DNA of 52,171 nt from CAYSLZ01 sp964468355 (GTDB lineage Bacteria; Patescibacteriota; Microgenomatia; UBA12405; JAHJSD01): contig CAYXSV010000017.1 in the NCBI GenBank assembly GCA_964468355.1, positions 1 through 52,171 on the forward strand, given 5' to 3'. The position numbers and the translations under genes were made by a program. The notes under the pieces are model-generated. The model was not told the origin of the DNA. It did not search any database and worked only from the letters and a program-made list of their open reading frames with translations. Shown here piece by piece: positions 50,145-52,171 of the stretch; within the stretch, counting starts at the first letter, position 1; each line of letters begins with the position of its first letter.

Positions 50145-52171
50145 TTATAGATCGTACAGTGAACTAGACAACAATTCACGGATTCTCAAATGTGCCGGCC
50201 AGGCGCCGATAACGGACAAAGTGACACAGTTATCCGGCCCGTAGTTAGTGCTTTTTCTTGCAACCATGTTCATGTGTTCAGCGTCATATCCGTTCATTAC
50301 ATACGGGTGATCGGTCCAAGTTGAGTAAGGATTACCCATACAGTCAACATTACCGTTGTAATTAGCGTAACCCCACCCGATCACGTCAGGATCAGTAGTA
50401 TTAAAAGTAACACTAAAAGATCTTTTTTTGTATTCTTGGGCGCATAATTTTAATTGTCTAAGCAGTTCAGCTTCACTTATCGGCCCGGGCGGAAAGGTTT
50501 CGCCCTGACTGACCAAATCATGAAAACCGCAAAGCCCTTCTCCGTTAGCCGGATTTTCTCTTTTTCCGCCGCTTTCTTTAAACCAGAGCACAAGCGGCAC
50601 TTCCGGCGGCACCCCGACTTCTTGGGCAATCGAAATTATTTTATCTTTTAAACTGGCAACTTCTGTTTTAAAAAATCCTGGTATATTCATCATTTCTGAT
50701 GATGTTTCATTCCAATTACCCCCATTACTTTTATTAGAATCTTGATTGTTAAAACTAACTGCTGAAACGGAAAGCCAGTCTTCTTGTTTACTTGCTGGTA
50801 TATATAGTTTTTGGCTGGCACTGACTCCGGCGTCTGTTCCTCCTCCTGGTAGATATATATCTTTTCCTTGATCTATGTCTGCCTGGACTTCAACTGCTGT
50901 TGAACCGGTAACAAAGCCGGCCGAAATTGCACTGCCTTCTACGTCGACTATTGGGTTGACTTTTGTTCTTTCCAAAAGATGTTTAGCTTCAAGTTTATAC
51001 TCATTTAATTCTTCTAAATCGTCCTGAAGTTTTTCTGATTCTTTTCCGGGAAGCAAGCCGTAATATAAATCAGTGCATATTTGAAGTTTTTCATAGTTAG
51101 GAACATATAGATGCATGAAAGACTTTACCGTTATTTTAGATGAGTTACGTTGAGGAACACCGTCGACATAATTTGTCGTTCCGGGGTTATTTATTTCCAC
51201 TTCGGTAAAAAATCCATGCCATCTTTCTTCATCCCAGGTTTTATTAAAGTTTTCATAATCAGCATTATCTTTATTGGTTTCTTCTGAATCAGTATAAGGT
51301 AGTTCTCCGACATCACACGAAAAAACTTTTTTTTGACCATAATCCTGATTAATCATTTCTTCGTACATTGAACCGGGTAAAAAACTTGATGTCATATGCC
51401 GACAGCTGTCAAGTGCGCCTACACCTTCAGGTAAGAATAATTTAACTATTTGACAGGATAAGCATTCACCCTTTGCTCGTGTTAAAAAGGTGTTTCTCGG
51501 GTGTGTGTCATTCCATGTGGATGGCGGAAAAACTTCCGCCCTTTGGTTGTCGGTAAGATCAACAAACAACCCCTCGAAACTCTGTTCTTCTTCACATTTT
51601 TCTTCTTTCACAACAAAGCACTGTTCCAAATATATTGGCCAATCATTTTCACTGACTCCGGAATCAGCAGCCAGCTTTCCACGAAAATATTTTCCCCAGA
51701 TGATTTCGCCGGTAACTACCGGTTCGTTTCCGATGCAGGCCCACTCGGGAGTATCTTCACAAACCTTGTCATAGTTCAGTCCCAAAACATTTTCAACGTG
51801 ATTGCGGTTACAGCAGGTCATTAAATCCGGTTTAATCTCAAACGGCTGTTCACAATTTTCTACTTCGTTTCGGTTTACCCGGTGATCCTCAGTGGTTTGG
51901 GCGAAATCGGCTTCAGTAAGTAAATCCTTTTCACCGGCACTGCAGGTTCTTCCCAGTGGTTTATCAGCTACCGGAATGCCTTTTTCAATATTTTCCGGAT
52001 CGTATAGTGGACTTTCAGGATGATTTGGGTCACCGGAACTAAGTAAGTCTTTTAACCTTAAATTGGCAAAGCTTAGTGTTTCGTTTTCTTCCGGGGCGTT
52101 AAGAGTCAGTTCTGCTCCCGGCAGTCGTCTGCTTAAATATCCGGCCCGGAAAAGTTCTGTTAAAGACCGTT
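50145..52171 (-). CDS. lytic transglycosylase-like T4SS protein, 5' end outside window
   Basis: The frame stays open from its stop at 50145 to the window edge (at least 675 codons), so the Met at 51821 is not a real start. The N-terminal visible part is cysteine-rich (many CxxC-like pairs, e.g. TCCNRNH, CLSCQIV), suggesting a disulfide-bonded extracellular domain. The last 150 residues look like a VirB1/SLT-type lytic transglycosylase: IISIAQEVGVPPEVPLVLWFKESGG has the catalytic Glu position, followed by GLCGFHDL and YAN motifs. It would open peptidoglycan for a secretion channel. It is upstream of the VirB6-like gene, so the two probably act together. Confidence 0.7.
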   Translation of the reverse strand, partial: RSLTELFRAGYLSRRLPGAELTLNAPEENETLSFANLRLKDLLSSGDPNHPESPLYDPENIEKGIPVADKPLGRTCSAGEKDLLTEADFAQTTEDHRVNRNEVENCEQPFEIKPDLMTCCNRNHVENVLGLNYDKVCEDTPEWACIGNEPVVTGEIIWGKYFRGKLAADSGVSENDWPIYLEQCFVVKEEKCEEEQSFEGLFVDLTDNQRAEVFPPSTWNDTHPRNTFLTRAKGECLSCQIVKLFLPEGVGALDSCRHMTSSFLPGSMYEEMINQDYGQKKVFSCDVGELPYTDSEETNKDNADYENFNKTWDEERWHGFFTEVEINNPGTTNYVDGVPQRNSSKITVKSFMHLYVPNYEKLQICTDLYYGLLPGKESEKLQDDLEELNEYKLEAKHLLERTKVNPIVDVEGSAISAGFVTGSTAVEVQADIDQGKDIYLPGGGTDAGVSASQKLYIPASKQEDWLSVSAVSFNNQDSNKSNGGNWNETSSEMMNIPGFFKTEVASLKDKIISIAQEVGVPPEVPLVLWFKESGGKRENPANGEGLCGFHDLVSQGETFPPGPISEAELLRQLKLCAQEYKKRSFSVTFNTTDPDVIGWGYANYNGNVDCMGNPYSTWTDHPYVMNGYDAEHMNMVARKSTNYGPDNCVTLSVIGAWPAHLRIRELLSSSLYDL

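Overview
The window reads as chromosomal DNA of an ultrasmall, host-dependent Patescibacteria (Candidate Phyla Radiation) bacterium. The signs are a compact AT-rich layout, a DUF4012 protein, paired TrbC/VirB2-like pilins with a VirD4-like ATPase, a PP2C-fold/beta-propeller membrane protein, SpoIID, VanW, cohesin/dockerin proteins, and no biosynthetic operons apart from pyrG. Class-level placement cannot be made by eye. It starts inside a 23S rRNA gene (5' end missing) and ends inside a putative T4SS-type lytic transglycosylase gene on the minus strand.

Layout. 1-2840: 23S rRNA. 3034-9818: information and nucleotide genes (rpsA, efp, HIT, Nramp-like transporter, pyrG, radA). 9819-10463: a small ORF and two candidate small RNA genes in head-to-head arrangement. 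10464-16490: uncharacterised proteins, a secreted beta-propeller, and a cohesin/dockerin pair whose first gene carries an in-frame TGA. 16664-25246: rho, an envelope group (LysM-M23 peptidase, PP2C/beta-propeller, SpoIID, FtsH) and two VirB2-like pilins. 25318-28540: PH-domain protein, a PP-loop thiouridylase/methionyl-tRNA formyltransferase fusion, and three tRNAs (initiator Met, Ala, CAT). 28550-36078: ftsB-like, xer, a VirD4/TraD-like ATPase block, a flippase and comF. 36119-39236: an operon-like group of a 7TM protein and two ATP-grasp ligases, one fused to a retropepsin-like domain. 39295-40014: a PaaX-like regulator bracketed by a repeat that ends in a 36-bp perfect palindrome. 40062-46252: fpg, DUF4012, RNase H, a small TPR-like protein, VanW. 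46354-52171: a large uncharacterised protein, a VirB6/TrbL-like protein and the partial transglycosylase.

Two cross-cutting patterns stand out. First, most transcription units (22 starts tabulated) have an extended -10 element (TGn plus a TATAAT-like hexamer) ending only 5-10 nt before the start codon, which predicts leaderless mRNAs; the signature also corrects several starts (17966, 19807, 35392). rpsA is the exception with a clear Shine-Dalgarno, and rho has a long leader. Second, degenerate 7-bp (heptad) tandem repeats occur at several sites, both between genes and in frame inside radA and rho, where they encode loop or linker insertions.

How the genes may work together: the envelope genes suit remodelling of a Gram-positive-like wall. 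The VirB2/VirD4/VirB6/transglycosylase genes are scattered parts of a type IV secretion or pilus machine. The ATP-grasp/7TM module suggests membrane-linked peptide tagging.
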